Shown: piece after piece, positions 1-6,214 of the stretch
Numbering within the stretch: position 1 is the first letter of the stretch
How the letters are laid out: the number at the start of each line of letters is the position of its first letter
Assembly: GCA_937920485.1 (NCBI GenBank)
Contig: CALETL010000226.1
Span: 1 to 6,214 of the forward strand
Origin: an uncultured Phycisphaerae bacterium
GTDB taxonomy: Bacteria; Planctomycetota; Phycisphaerae; Sedimentisphaerales; Anaerohalosphaeraceae
Length of the DNA stretch: 6,214 bases
Direction: 5' to 3'
Notes under the pieces: model-generated
The model's database searches: none
The model's input: only the letters and a program-made list of their open reading frames with translations
Told to the model about the DNA's origin: nothing
Translations under genes and position numbers: made by a program

Positions 1-1
1 A

Positions 2-850
2 TATCTGGATGGTGTGGCGGCCTCGAATCAAGACATGAAAGATGAGGGGTGCGCCCGTCGTTTCTTGAGGAATCTCTATGAAGTCTATGGCGTTAAAACT
101 GCCAAAGGCGCCGAAAAACATTTAAATGAACTGCTGGATTACTTCCAGGCCCAGTATCCGGGAAAACATGATCCGAAAAACATCCAGCAATTGAAAGGCA
201 TGTGTCGGGAATGGGAGGCTGAATGTCTTTGGGGCTATTATGGCTGGAATTGCGATAATGTCTCTCATTTGCGTTTGGGCTTCTACACCGGTGACATTTT
301 TACTCCTCAACCGACTCAAAAACGAGATGTGTTGCCGATTGTCAAGGAACTGGAACGGGTCAACCCGGACGTGGTCTCGGTGGCTTTGGACCCGGAAGCC
401 AGCGGACCGGACACGCATTACAAAGTTCTCCAGGCACTCTCGGAAGCGATACAGATTTATCAGCAAAAAACGAAACGAACAGATATCCGCATCTGGGGGT
501 ATCGAAATGTATGGTATCGGTTTGAACCGTCTGAGGCGAATGTGTTTGTCCCGGTAAGTCTGAATATGTTCTCCGTGATGCAGGAGTCGTTTTTGAATGC
601 ATTTCTCAGCCAGAAACAGGCTTCGTTCCCAAGCCATGAATATGATGGCCCGTTTTCTGAATTGGCCCAGCAAATACAGGTGCAGCAGTATCAGACCCTA
701 AAGACCTGTTTGGGACGTGAATGGTTTTATCATCATAGAAGTCCGTTGATTCGAGCGACACGCGGGTTTGTCTTCTTGAAAGAAATGGAACTTGAAGAGT
801 TTTATCAGTCCTGCCGCAAGCTGAGAAAATCAGTCGAAGATTATTCATAA
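2..850 (+). CDS. Glucosamine-6-phosphate deaminase-like protein, C-terminal PIG-L/LmbE-type domain (5' partial)
   Basis: The frame is open from the first complete codon (position 2) to TAA at 848-850. The GTG at 14 is internal to coding sequence, so the true start lies outside the window. The visible ~282 residues resemble the C-terminal half of large proteins annotated as glucosamine-6-phosphate deaminase, in which a NagB domain is followed by a PIG-L/LmbE deacetylase-like domain. Recognisable pieces are LWGYYGWNC (about 225-255), HLRLGFYTGDIF (about 268-303), DPEASGPDTHYKVLQ (about 389-435), IWGYRNVWYRFEPSEANVF (about 490-549) and the end LIRATRGFVFLKEMELEEF. The GPDTH at 404-418 sits where PIG-L enzymes carry their second metal-binding HPDH-like motif. 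The first motif (HPDD) would lie just upstream of the window. The family suggests amino-sugar deamination or deacetylation in the cytoplasm, but the NagB domain is not visible, so the activity is inferred. A 15-nt gap separates it from the nucleotidyltransferase gene, suggesting co-transcription. TAA is followed directly by TAG. Confidence 0.72.
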   Translation, partial: YLDGVAASNQDMKDEGCARRFLRNLYEVYGVKTAKGAEKHLNELLDYFQAQYPGKHDPKNIQQLKGMCREWEAECLWGYYGWNCDNVSHLRLGFYTGDIFTPQPTQKRDVLPIVKELERVNPDVVSVALDPEASGPDTHYKVLQALSEAIQIYQQKTKRTDIRIWGYRNVWYRFEPSEANVFVPVSLNMFSVMQESFLNAFLSQKQASFPSHEYDGPFSELAQQIQVQQYQTLKTCLGREWFYHHRSPLIRATRGFVFLKEMELEEFYQSCRKLRKSVEDYS

Positions 851-865
851 TAGAAAGCTGGATCC

Positions 866-1798
866 ATGAGCGATCAACCTACATTGCTGATTATTGCGGC
901 CGGAATGGGCAGTCGCTACGGCGGTCTCAAGCAGATTGACCCGGTTGGCCCGAACGGTGAGGTTATTATTGATTATTCCATGCATGATGCGATCCAGGCC
1001 GGTTTCAAAAAAATTGTTTTTGTGATCCGACATTATTTTGAAGATGCGTTTCGAGAGAAAATCGGAAGCAAATTAGATGGACATGTTGAAACAGCCTATG
1101 CCTATCAGGAGTTGGATTCATGTCTGAATGGATTTACTCTTTCTGAAGGCCGCGAGAAACCTTGGGGCACGGGTCATGCGATCTTGGTGGCCAAGGATGT
1201 TATCCAGGAACCCTTTGCGGTGATCAACGCCGATGATTTTTATGGGGCCGAGGCGTATCGCATTATGGCCAAGCAGTTGCAGCAGATGGCCAATGGGGAC
1301 AATAACGAATATGCGATGGTCGGTTATATATTGCGAAACACCCTATCTGACTATGGAACAGTGGCTCGAGGTGTCTGTCAGCATTGTCCGGACATGTACA
1401 TGTCTACAGTGACTGAGCGAACGAGCATTCGAAAAAAGGGGGACGGTGCTGCCTTTATGGATGATCGGCACCAGGAGCAACCCTTAACGGGAGATGAAAT
1501 TGTCTCAATGAACCTGTGGGGGTTTACTCCGGATATATTTCAGCATTTGCAGCAGCAATTTTTTGAATATCTTCAAGGGCATGGCCATGAGAATAAAGGG
1601 GAATTTTATATTCCCTCGGGGGTGGATAAGTTGGTGCAGGAAGGGGAGAAAAAAGTGAAAATACTCAAAACGCATGAACGCTGGTTTGGGGTAACGTATC
1701 CGCAGGATAAGGAAATTGCTCAATCCTGCATCCTGAAATTAATTGAACAGGGAATTTATCCAGAGAGACTTTGGTATGTTCATTTCCCCGTGCTTTAA
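866..1798 (+). CDS. Sugar-1-phosphate nucleotidyltransferase (NTP_transferase family)
   Basis: This is a complete 310-residue protein, a usual length for the family. It belongs to the GT-A-like nucleotidyltransferases that join a sugar 1-phosphate to an NTP, releasing pyrophosphate. Visible signatures are the N-terminal nucleotide loop AAGMGSRYGGLKQ (residues 11-23), a variant of GxGxRxxxxxPK; the base/sugar-contacting KPWGTGHA (98-105); the metal-binding NADDFYG (121-127); SMNLWGFTPDIF (214-225); and WFGVTYPQDKE (273-283) near the C-terminus. There are no membrane segments and no left-handed beta-helix extension of the GlmU type, so no acetyltransferase domain. ATG 866 is the only sensible start, because the family's first strand begins within a few residues; the Shine-Dalgarno there is weak (GAAAG/TGGA). 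Next to a NahK-like kinase, the likely substrate is an N-acetylhexosamine 1-phosphate with UTP. That substrate is inferred from context, and glucose-1-phosphate or another sugar phosphate is possible. Confidence 0.85.
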   Translation: MSDQPTLLIIAAGMGSRYGGLKQIDPVGPNGEVIIDYSMHDAIQAGFKKIVFVIRHYFEDAFREKIGSKLDGHVETAYAYQELDSCLNGFTLSEGREKPWGTGHAILVAKDVIQEPFAVINADDFYGAEAYRIMAKQLQQMANGDNNEYAMVGYILRNTLSDYGTVARGVCQHCPDMYMSTVTERTSIRKKGDGAAFMDDRHQEQPLTGDEIVSMNLWGFTPDIFQHLQQQFFEYLQGHGHENKGEFYIPSGVDKLVQEGEKKVKILKTHERWFGVTYPQDKEIAQSCILKLIEQGIYPERLWYVHFPVL

Positions 1799-1811
1799 TC
1801 TGTTAATATAT

Positions 1812-1816
1812 AGGAA
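1812..1816 (+). promoter_or_regulatory. Ribosome binding site that decides the kinase start
   Basis: AGGAA lies 7 nt before ATG 1824. A longer in-frame reading back to 1743 would overlap the end of the nucleotidyltransferase gene and add residues unlike the kinase family, so 1824 is preferred. A GTG at 1821 is also in frame and cannot be excluded. Confidence 0.6.
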
Positions 1817-1823
1817 TGATGTG

Positions 1824-2936
1824 ATGAATTATGATGTGGGGCAAATTGCCAATCAATTTCAGATTTCAGGCGATTATTTGAATGCTGTTCCCTACGGGAC
1901 TGGACATATTAATGACACCTTTTTGATAACCTGTAATGAGGCCGACTGTGAGATTCGATACGTATTTCAGCGAATCAATCATTCTATTTTCAAAGATCCT
2001 CCGCGTGTAATGGAAAATATTGTCCGTGCCACAAGCCATATCCAACATAAATTAAAAAGTTCTGATGTGTCCGATACCTCACGTCGGGTCTTAACGGTTG
2101 TTCCAACGATTAATGGGATGAGTTATCATCAGGATCCTGAAGCAAATTACTGGCGTTGCTTGCTGTTCATCGAAGGAACTCTGGCCTTTGATGTGCTTGA
2201 AACGCCTGAGCAGGCACACAAAGCCGCGAAAGCGTTCGGCCAGTTTCAATGTTACTTGGCGGACTTGCCGGAACCGGCTCTTACCGAGACAATTCCGGAC
2301 TTTCATAATACCCCAAAACGGTTACAGACCTTTTTACAGGTTCTTGATAAGGACCCCTGTGACCGGGCCTGTGATGCAGCGGATGAAATTGGATTTGTTT
2401 TAAAGCATGCCTCAATGTGTGATGTGCTGATCGAGTTATTTAATAATGGCCAAATCCCGGAACGGGTGACACATAATGATACCAAGATAAATAATGTGCT
2501 GTTTGACAAGAAAACACAGGAGGGCATCTGTGTGATTGACCTTGACACGGTTATGCCGGGGCTTTCGCTGTATGATTTTGGAGATATGGTTCGTACGGCG
2601 ACATGCCAAGCGGCTGAAGATGAGCGTGATTTATCAAGAATTGAGATGGACATTCAATTTTTTGAACAACTTGCCCGGGGTTATACCTCAGAGACGGCAG
2701 GATTTTTAACAGATGCAGAAAAGGAGCATCTGGCGTTTGCCGGCAAATTAATCACATTTGAACAAATGATCCGCTTCCTAACAGATCACTTAAGTGGTGA
2801 TATCTATTACAAGATCCATCGGCCGGGGCACAACCTGGATCGAACGAGGACGCAGATGAAACTCGTTCAATCTATTATGGACCAGGAAGATGAAATGAAT
2901 AAACTTACAGAAAACATCTTGAACACGCTTGCATAA
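1824..2936 (+). CDS. nahK: N-acetylhexosamine 1-kinase family phosphotransferase (NahK/LnpB-like)
   Basis: This is a 370-residue cytoplasmic protein, close to the roughly 360 residues of bifidobacterial NahK. It has the aminoglycoside phosphotransferase/choline kinase fold. Known members phosphorylate GlcNAc or GalNAc at the anomeric carbon with ATP. Visible elements in order are an ATP-binding loop YGTGHINDTF (residues 24-33), a VFQRIN strand (47-52), FIEGTLAFDV (115-124), the catalytic loop VTHNDTKINN (215-224) with D219 as likely catalytic base, and the metal-binding IDLDT (238-242, with D239/D241). YDFGDMVRT (250-258) follows, and the C-terminal helices contain FLTDHLSGDIYYKIHR (318-333). 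All the expected catalytic residues are present. The gene follows the nucleotidyltransferase by 25 nt and precedes the epimerase remnant by 29 nt, an order reminiscent of lnp galacto-N-biose/lacto-N-biose clusters. Exact sugar specificity cannot be read from the sequence; a related hexose kinase is the alternative. Confidence 0.8.
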   Translation: MNYDVGQIANQFQISGDYLNAVPYGTGHINDTFLITCNEADCEIRYVFQRINHSIFKDPPRVMENIVRATSHIQHKLKSSDVSDTSRRVLTVVPTINGMSYHQDPEANYWRCLLFIEGTLAFDVLETPEQAHKAAKAFGQFQCYLADLPEPALTETIPDFHNTPKRLQTFLQVLDKDPCDRACDAADEIGFVLKHASMCDVLIELFNNGQIPERVTHNDTKINNVLFDKKTQEGICVIDLDTVMPGLSLYDFGDMVRTATCQAAEDERDLSRIEMDIQFFEQLARGYTSETAGFLTDAEKEHLAFAGKLITFEQMIRFLTDHLSGDIYYKIHRPGHNLDRTRTQMKLVQSIMDQEDEMNKLTENILNTLA

Positions 2937-2951
2937 AAAGCAATTATAATC

Positions 2952-2957
2952 AGGAGA
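2952..2957 (+). promoter_or_regulatory. Intact ribosome binding site in front of the epimerase remnant
   Basis: AGGAGA stands 8 nt before ATG 2966, a strong and well-spaced Shine-Dalgarno. It shows that the remnant was once a translated gene and that its first 21 codons may still be translated. Confidence 0.6.
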
Positions 2958-2965
2958 AACATCAC

Positions 2966-3078
2966 ATGCGAATATTGGTAACAGGTGGAGCCCGATTTAT
3001 TGACAGCCACGCCAGTGGCGAGTTTCGATGAAGGCCTAAGAAAAACAATCGAGTTTTTTTGCAGAATACCTAATATAA
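2966..3078 (+). pseudogene. Internally deleted NAD-dependent epimerase/dehydratase (GalE/UDP-sugar epimerase family) remnant
   Basis: ATG 2966 opens MRILVTGGARFIDSH, which is the N-terminal Rossmann strand and glycine loop of extended short-chain dehydrogenases such as GalE (consensus VTGGAGFIGSH). Two loop glycines are replaced: GGA to CGA (Arg) and GGC to GAC (Asp), taking the consensus codons as the reference. The frame then ends at TGA 3029-3031 after 21 codons. In a different frame, about 3006-3059 reads ATPVASFDEGLRKTIEFF, which looks like the C-terminal tail of the same family (PVxxFEEGLRKTIEWF-like). After a run of seven T (3054-3060), another one-base shift would give AEYLI and a stop at 3076-3078. 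A normal member has about 310-340 residues, so some 270-300 codons are missing, with the junction near 3003-3011. Its place after the kinase fits a lost UDP-hexosamine 4-epimerase. Which epimerase it was cannot be determined. An assembly collapse is an alternative, but the glycine substitutions argue for real decay. Confidence 0.75.
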
Positions 3079-3094
3079 GAAAAATATAAAAATC

Positions 3095-3100
3095 AAGGAG
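3095..3100 (+). promoter_or_regulatory. Ribosome binding site supporting a GTG start for the symporter
   Basis: AAGGAG ends 6 nt before GTG 3107. The nearby ATG at 3102 hits a stop after four codons (ATG ACG TGC AGT TAG), so the GTG is the start. Confidence 0.7.
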
Positions 3101-3106
3101 AATGAC

Positions 3107-5374
3107 GTGCAGTTAGAATGGATCGATTGGGCAATTATCGGCGCCTTTCTTGTAGTAGTGATTCTGATCGGACTGATCGTCTCGAAGAAAGCCGGCAGCA
3201 GTTCAGCGGAGTTTTTCCTGGGCGGGCGAAGTATGCCGTGGTGGCTGCTGGGTATCTCGATGGTGGCCTGTACATTTTCCTGTGACACGCCGAACTTGGT
3301 CACCGGGATGGTCCGTGAAGGCGGTGTCGTGGCCAACTGGGGATGGTGGGCGTTCCTCATTACCGGAATGGTGACGGTGTTCATCTATGCCCAGCTCTGG
3401 CGGCGGTCCAAAGTCATGACTGACCTGGAGTTTTATGAACTGCGGTACAGCGGTAAAAGCGCTGCATTTATCCGCGGGTTTCGTTCATTATATCTCGGCG
3501 TTTTCTTTAATTGCTTGATTATGGGAACCGTGACACTGGCAGCGATTAAGATCGGCCAGGTGATTTTCAATGTGGAGCCGTGGGTGGCGGTTGTTGTGGG
3601 TTCGGCCGGTGTGGTGTTCTATGCTGCCGCCGGCGGTATCAAGAGCTGTATCTGGGCGGATTTTTTCCAGTATTCCATTGCCATGTTCGGTGCGGTTTAT
3701 GCGGCGATCGTGGCCTGCCGGCAACCCGAAATCGGTGGACTGACTCAGCTGCTTGCCAATCCGGCTATCGTTGACAAATTGAGCTGGATGCCGGATTTTT
3801 CAACATGGCTGGCATGGGTGCCGATGCTGCTGATCCCCGTAGCGGTTCAGTGGTGGGCGGTCTGGTATCCCGGTGCCGAACCAGGCGGCGGCGGGTATAT
3901 TGCCCAGCGGATGCTGGCGGCCAAGGACGAGAAGAACGCCATTGGTGCGACGATGCTCTTTAACTTTATGCATTATGCAATACGGCCCTGGCCCTGGATC
4001 ATTGTGGCGTTGGCCTCGATTGTCTGCTATCCGACGCTGGCCAGCATCAAAACACAATTTCCCGGGATCGATCCGGCCTATCTCAGGCAGGATATTGCCT
4101 ATCCGGTCATGATCGCCAAGTTGGGACCGGGTTTCCTGGGATTAGTTGTCGCGTCTTTGATCGCGGCCTATATGTCTACGATCGGCACCCATCTGAACTG
4201 GGGATCATCCTATGCGGTCAATGACTTCTACAAACGCTTCTGGAAGAAAGATGCGACTGAAAAACAGATGGTCCGAGCAGGCCGTTTTTGCACAGTGGGC
4301 TTGATGATGATCGCGGGTATCTTCGCATTGACTTTCTTGGAGGATGCCTATCAGGCATTTAAAATCCTGCTGCTGTCCGGTGCCGGAACCGGCGCCATCT
4401 ATATTATGCGATGGTTCTGGTGGCGGATCAATGCCTGGACGGAGATTATGGCGATGGTCACCGCGACCGTTGTGGCGTTCTGGATCGTACTCGGTGTCGG
4501 CAGCGAAGGCACACTCAAATGGTATATCGGCAGTGGAGCCGTCCAAGATCGCGTTTTCACGGTGGCAGATGCCGAAATCGTCAAAGAGGTCAATACCCAG
4601 CGTGGGATTGCCGCTGACCAGACAAAAGCACTTAAAGCAGAATTAAGCGCCCTGGCCGCCGCTTGGAAAAAAGCAAATAAAGAAAACGCAGAAGCCCGTG
4701 ATGCGGCACGCGTTGTTTACGATACCAAGGTTTCCGAGATTGACGTACACAAGGCCGCCAACTCAGTAACAACGTTGGTCGATACTGCGACTGACAGACC
4801 ATGGTCGTCCGATCTACAGAAGTTTTATACTGCTCAGAACCAGTGGGAACTGGATCGCGTCAATAAACGCCGTGTGAAATCAGGCCTTGAACCCAAGCCG
4901 CTGGGTGAAGTAGCGGTTGGATTTTTAGGACTCGTGTCAGGTGACACGATTTACATCTATCATCCGGCCATCGCAGGTCTGGAATTTTCGGTCCAACTCC
5001 TGGTCTGTATTGTTGTCGTGACCATTGTCTGGGTTGTGACCACGCTGATCACACCAGCTGTGGACACTCAGACGCTGCGGAATTTCTATCGGCTGTGTCA
5101 TCCGGGCGGTCCCGGATGGCGGAAAGTGGTCACCGAAGCAAAAGCTGACGGCGAGGATATTGACCAGAAGAACGCGATCGGGGACTGGAAACTTCCCATT
5201 CAGATCCTGTGTGTATTCCTGGGGTGCGTGACGATCTATGCGTCGCTGTTTGCCATCGGAAACTTTGTCTATGGTAATATGGCATGGGGTTTCATCCTAA
5301 TCGGCGTGGCGCTTGTGACGGTTTTTTTCCTGTTCAAATCGTTTGGTAAGATCGGTGCTGAATCCGGCAAGTAG
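3107..5374 (+). CDS. Sodium:solute symporter (SSS family) with a large hydrophilic insert
   Basis: This 755-residue inner-membrane protein probably couples Na+ entry to uptake of a sugar or related solute. I count about 15 hydrophobic segments, the first at residues 7-27, with the core of the family complete by about 465. Family marks are FFLGGRSMPWW (36-46), WYPGAEPGGGGYIAQRML (253-270), HYAIRPWPWI (289-298), and AAYMSTIGTHLNWGSSYAVN (353-372), where S357/T358 align by motif with the Na2-site serines of vSGLT. The GTG start is set by AAGGAG at 3095. Unusually, residues about 467-625 separate two membrane helices with a mostly hydrophilic stretch. Its central part (about 500-548) is Ala/Lys/Glu rich and probably helical or coiled-coil. 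The next membrane helix is 627-649, followed by FYRLCHPGGPGW (660-671) and two more helices (about 695-717 and 723-744). Most SSS members have about 450-650 residues. Substrate is unknown; an amino sugar or its glycoside is inferred from the neighbours. The gene is visibly more GC-rich than the genes before it. Confidence 0.9.
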   Translation: MQLEWIDWAIIGAFLVVVILIGLIVSKKAGSSSAEFFLGGRSMPWWLLGISMVACTFSCDTPNLVTGMVREGGVVANWGWWAFLITGMVTVFIYAQLWRRSKVMTDLEFYELRYSGKSAAFIRGFRSLYLGVFFNCLIMGTVTLAAIKIGQVIFNVEPWVAVVVGSAGVVFYAAAGGIKSCIWADFFQYSIAMFGAVYAAIVACRQPEIGGLTQLLANPAIVDKLSWMPDFSTWLAWVPMLLIPVAVQWWAVWYPGAEPGGGGYIAQRMLAAKDEKNAIGATMLFNFMHYAIRPWPWIIVALASIVCYPTLASIKTQFPGIDPAYLRQDIAYPVMIAKLGPGFLGLVVASLIAAYMSTIGTHLNWGSSYAVNDFYKRFWKKDATEKQMVRAGRFCTVGLMMIAGIFALTFLEDAYQAFKILLLSGAGTGAIYIMRWFWWRINAWTEIMAMVTATVVAFWIVLGVGSEGTLKWYIGSGAVQDRVFTVADAEIVKEVNTQRGIAADQTKALKAELSALAAAWKKANKENAEARDAARVVYDTKVSEIDVHKAANSVTTLVDTATDRPWSSDLQKFYTAQNQWELDRVNKRRVKSGLEPKPLGEVAVGFLGLVSGDTIYIYHPAIAGLEFSVQLLVCIVVVTIVWVVTTLITPAVDTQTLRNFYRLCHPGGPGWRKVVTEAKADGEDIDQKNAIGDWKLPIQILCVFLGCVTIYASLFAIGNFVYGNMAWGFILIGVALVTVFFLFKSFGKIGAESGK

Positions 5375-5383
5375 GGAAACCGA

Positions 5384-6055
5384 ATGAAAAAGAGCTATGG
5401 GGTTAAGAGATGTTCCGAGGCCAACACCATTGATGCCAATTGGGAGAAGCCTTTTTGGCGGGAGATTGAGCCTGCCGAGATCGGCCTGTCTCGTTGGCCC
5501 GTCCAATCTGAACACTTACCTAAATCAGAGGTGAAACTGCAATATGACGATCATGAACTCTATGTGATTTTTCGAGTTCAAGATCAGTATGTCCGCGCAG
5601 TTACAACTCAGATCCATGGTGAGGTTTGGAAGGATAGCTGCGTCGAATTCTTTTTTGCCCCGAATCCCAATCAACCCAATGCTTACTTTAACGTCGAAAT
5701 CAATTGCTGTGGTGTCCTGCTGATGCGGCATCATACAGGACCTCGCCAGAACAGTCGGTTCCTGGAGATTGCGGACTGTCGACAAATACGAATTGCCAGT
5801 TCCGCTTCAGGCCCGATTCGCCATGAGATCTCCAAACCCCTGACCTGGACATTGGAGTATGCTGTACCCCTGAACATCCTCGCTCACTATACAGAAATTG
5901 AAAAGCCCGCCCCGGGGGTCATCTGGCATGGGAATTTCTATAAGTGTGCTGATGACAGCTCACATCCCCACTGGATAACGTGGTCACCGGTGCCCAGTAA
6001 GACACCAAATTTTCACAGGCCGGATTGTTTCGGTGTCCTTGAATTCGCAGAATAG
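5384..6055 (+). CDS. CBM9-like carbohydrate-binding protein, cytoplasmic
   Basis: This 223-residue protein is a stand-alone domain resembling carbohydrate-binding module family 9 (the CBM9_2 type). Its beta-sandwich marks are VWKDSCVEFFFAP (residues 81-93), YFNVEINCCG (101-110), WHGNFYKC (181-188), HPHWITWSP (194-202) and the closing strand FHRPDCFGVLEF (210-221). The N-terminus (MKKSYGVKRC) has no hydrophobic core, so I see no signal peptide or lipoprotein box. The protein should stay in the cytoplasm unless exported another way. It begins 9 nt after the symporter stop, with a modest GGGA Shine-Dalgarno, so the two are very likely co-expressed. The family suggests sugar binding, but free-standing intracellular members have no role known to me. 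Sensing or buffering of the imported sugar is only a guess. Trp and Tyr residues that could form a sugar-stacking site are present, but I cannot place them in a structure. Confidence 0.75.
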   Translation: MKKSYGVKRCSEANTIDANWEKPFWREIEPAEIGLSRWPVQSEHLPKSEVKLQYDDHELYVIFRVQDQYVRAVTTQIHGEVWKDSCVEFFFAPNPNQPNAYFNVEINCCGVLLMRHHTGPRQNSRFLEIADCRQIRIASSASGPIRHEISKPLTWTLEYAVPLNILAHYTEIEKPAPGVIWHGNFYKCADDSSHPHWITWSPVPSKTPNFHRPDCFGVLEFAE

Positions 6056-6174
6056 AAGAATCGAAACTATTCCCCGGGGACTACCAATCACGACCGTGTA
6101 GCTGGATTGATCCGGAAGGGAATGTACTACCATTGAACGAATAAATCATAGTTTTACCATCACGAAGGACCTCT
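6056..6174 (+). other. Intergenic stretch without a convincing gene
   Basis: This is 119 nt between the CBM9-like gene and a possible next gene. It contains a perfect 10-bp palindrome TCCCCGGGGA (6071-6080) that lacks a T tract, so it is not a convincing terminator. A stop-bounded frame (about 6043-6144, TAA at 6142) includes WIDPEGNVLPLNE but has no start codon with a ribosome binding site. I see no clear promoter. Confidence 0.5.
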
Positions 6175-6214
6175 ATGTTTTGTTCATTTAACATTAAGAC
6201 GTCATTGCGGACAG
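6175..6214 (+). CDS. Possible start of a further gene (3' cut by window edge)
   Basis: ATG 6175 follows GAAGGA (6164-6169) at 5 nt, a good Shine-Dalgarno, and the frame MFCSFNIKTSLRT stays open to the window end. Thirteen residues are too few to assign a family. The call rests only on the ribosome binding site and the open frame, so it could be chance. Confidence 0.4.
   Translation, partial: MFCSFNIKTSLRT

Noticed and set aside
14..16. GTG 14 as the true start of the first gene
   Set aside because: The frame is open to the window edge and the protein clearly lacks its N-terminal domains, so the start is upstream.
1743..1823. Earlier start for the NahK-like kinase
   Set aside because: It would overlap the nucleotidyltransferase end and add residues not expected in the family. 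AGGAA 7 nt before ATG 1824 gives a typical length and N-terminus.
3071..3090. TAATAT / TATAAA as a -10 promoter element for the symporter
   Set aside because: No recognisable -35 hexamer lies at the right distance for either box. The area is simply AT-rich and partly the epimerase tail.
3070..3384. Antisense frames opposite the symporter and other genes
   Set aside because: They lie opposite strongly family-like coding sequence, show no family features themselves and lack convincing ribosome binding sites.
4604..4750. Symporter insert as a separate inserted gene or mobile element
   Set aside because: The frame is continuous through it, with no flanking repeats or internal start, so it is part of the protein.
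6071..6080. Palindrome TCCCCGGGGA as a terminator stem
   Set aside because: It has no loop and no following T run, so it is at best a short chance palindrome.

Overview
The window is an accessory sugar-metabolism region from a bacterium. All genes lie on the + strand, tightly packed, and probably form one operon or part of one. I recognise a NagB-type protein with a PIG-L/LmbE domain, a Na+:solute symporter of the PGAEPGGGGYIAQRML type, and a small cytoplasmic CBM9-like protein. This combination suggests the Planctomycetes/Verrucomicrobia/Lentisphaerae/Kiritimatiellae (PVC) group. That assignment rests on remembered family distributions, not on a search.

Layout: (1) 2-850 is the C-terminal part of a glucosamine-6-phosphate deaminase-like/PIG-L protein, cut by the window edge. 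(2) 866-1798 is a sugar-1-phosphate nucleotidyltransferase. (3) 1824-2936 is an N-acetylhexosamine 1-kinase (NahK) family phosphotransferase. (4) 2966-3078 is a collapsed NAD-dependent epimerase gene. It keeps its ribosome binding site, its first 15 or so codons and its last 20 or so, with the middle missing and the two ends out of frame. (5) 3107-5374 is a large sodium:solute symporter with an unusual hydrophilic, helix-rich insert. (6) 5384-6055 is a CBM9-like protein without a signal peptide. (7) 6056-6174 has no convincing gene, and a new reading frame may start at 6175.

How the genes may work together (inference): a hexosamine taken up by the symporter could be phosphorylated at C1 by the NahK-like kinase and then activated to a UDP- or other NDP-sugar by the nucleotidyltransferase. 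An epimerase would interconvert the galacto and gluco forms, and the NagB/PIG-L-type protein would act on the amino sugar downstream. This resembles the lacto-N-biose/galacto-N-biose (lnp) salvage logic of bifidobacteria, with a different nucleotidyltransferase. The epimerase step at this locus is visibly destroyed, so any such pathway would need another epimerase elsewhere or has changed its job.

I see no CRISPR array, tRNA, rRNA, insertion sequence or convincing terminator. The strongest non-routine observations are the epimerase remnant and the symporter insert. I do not see a clearly new biological system.
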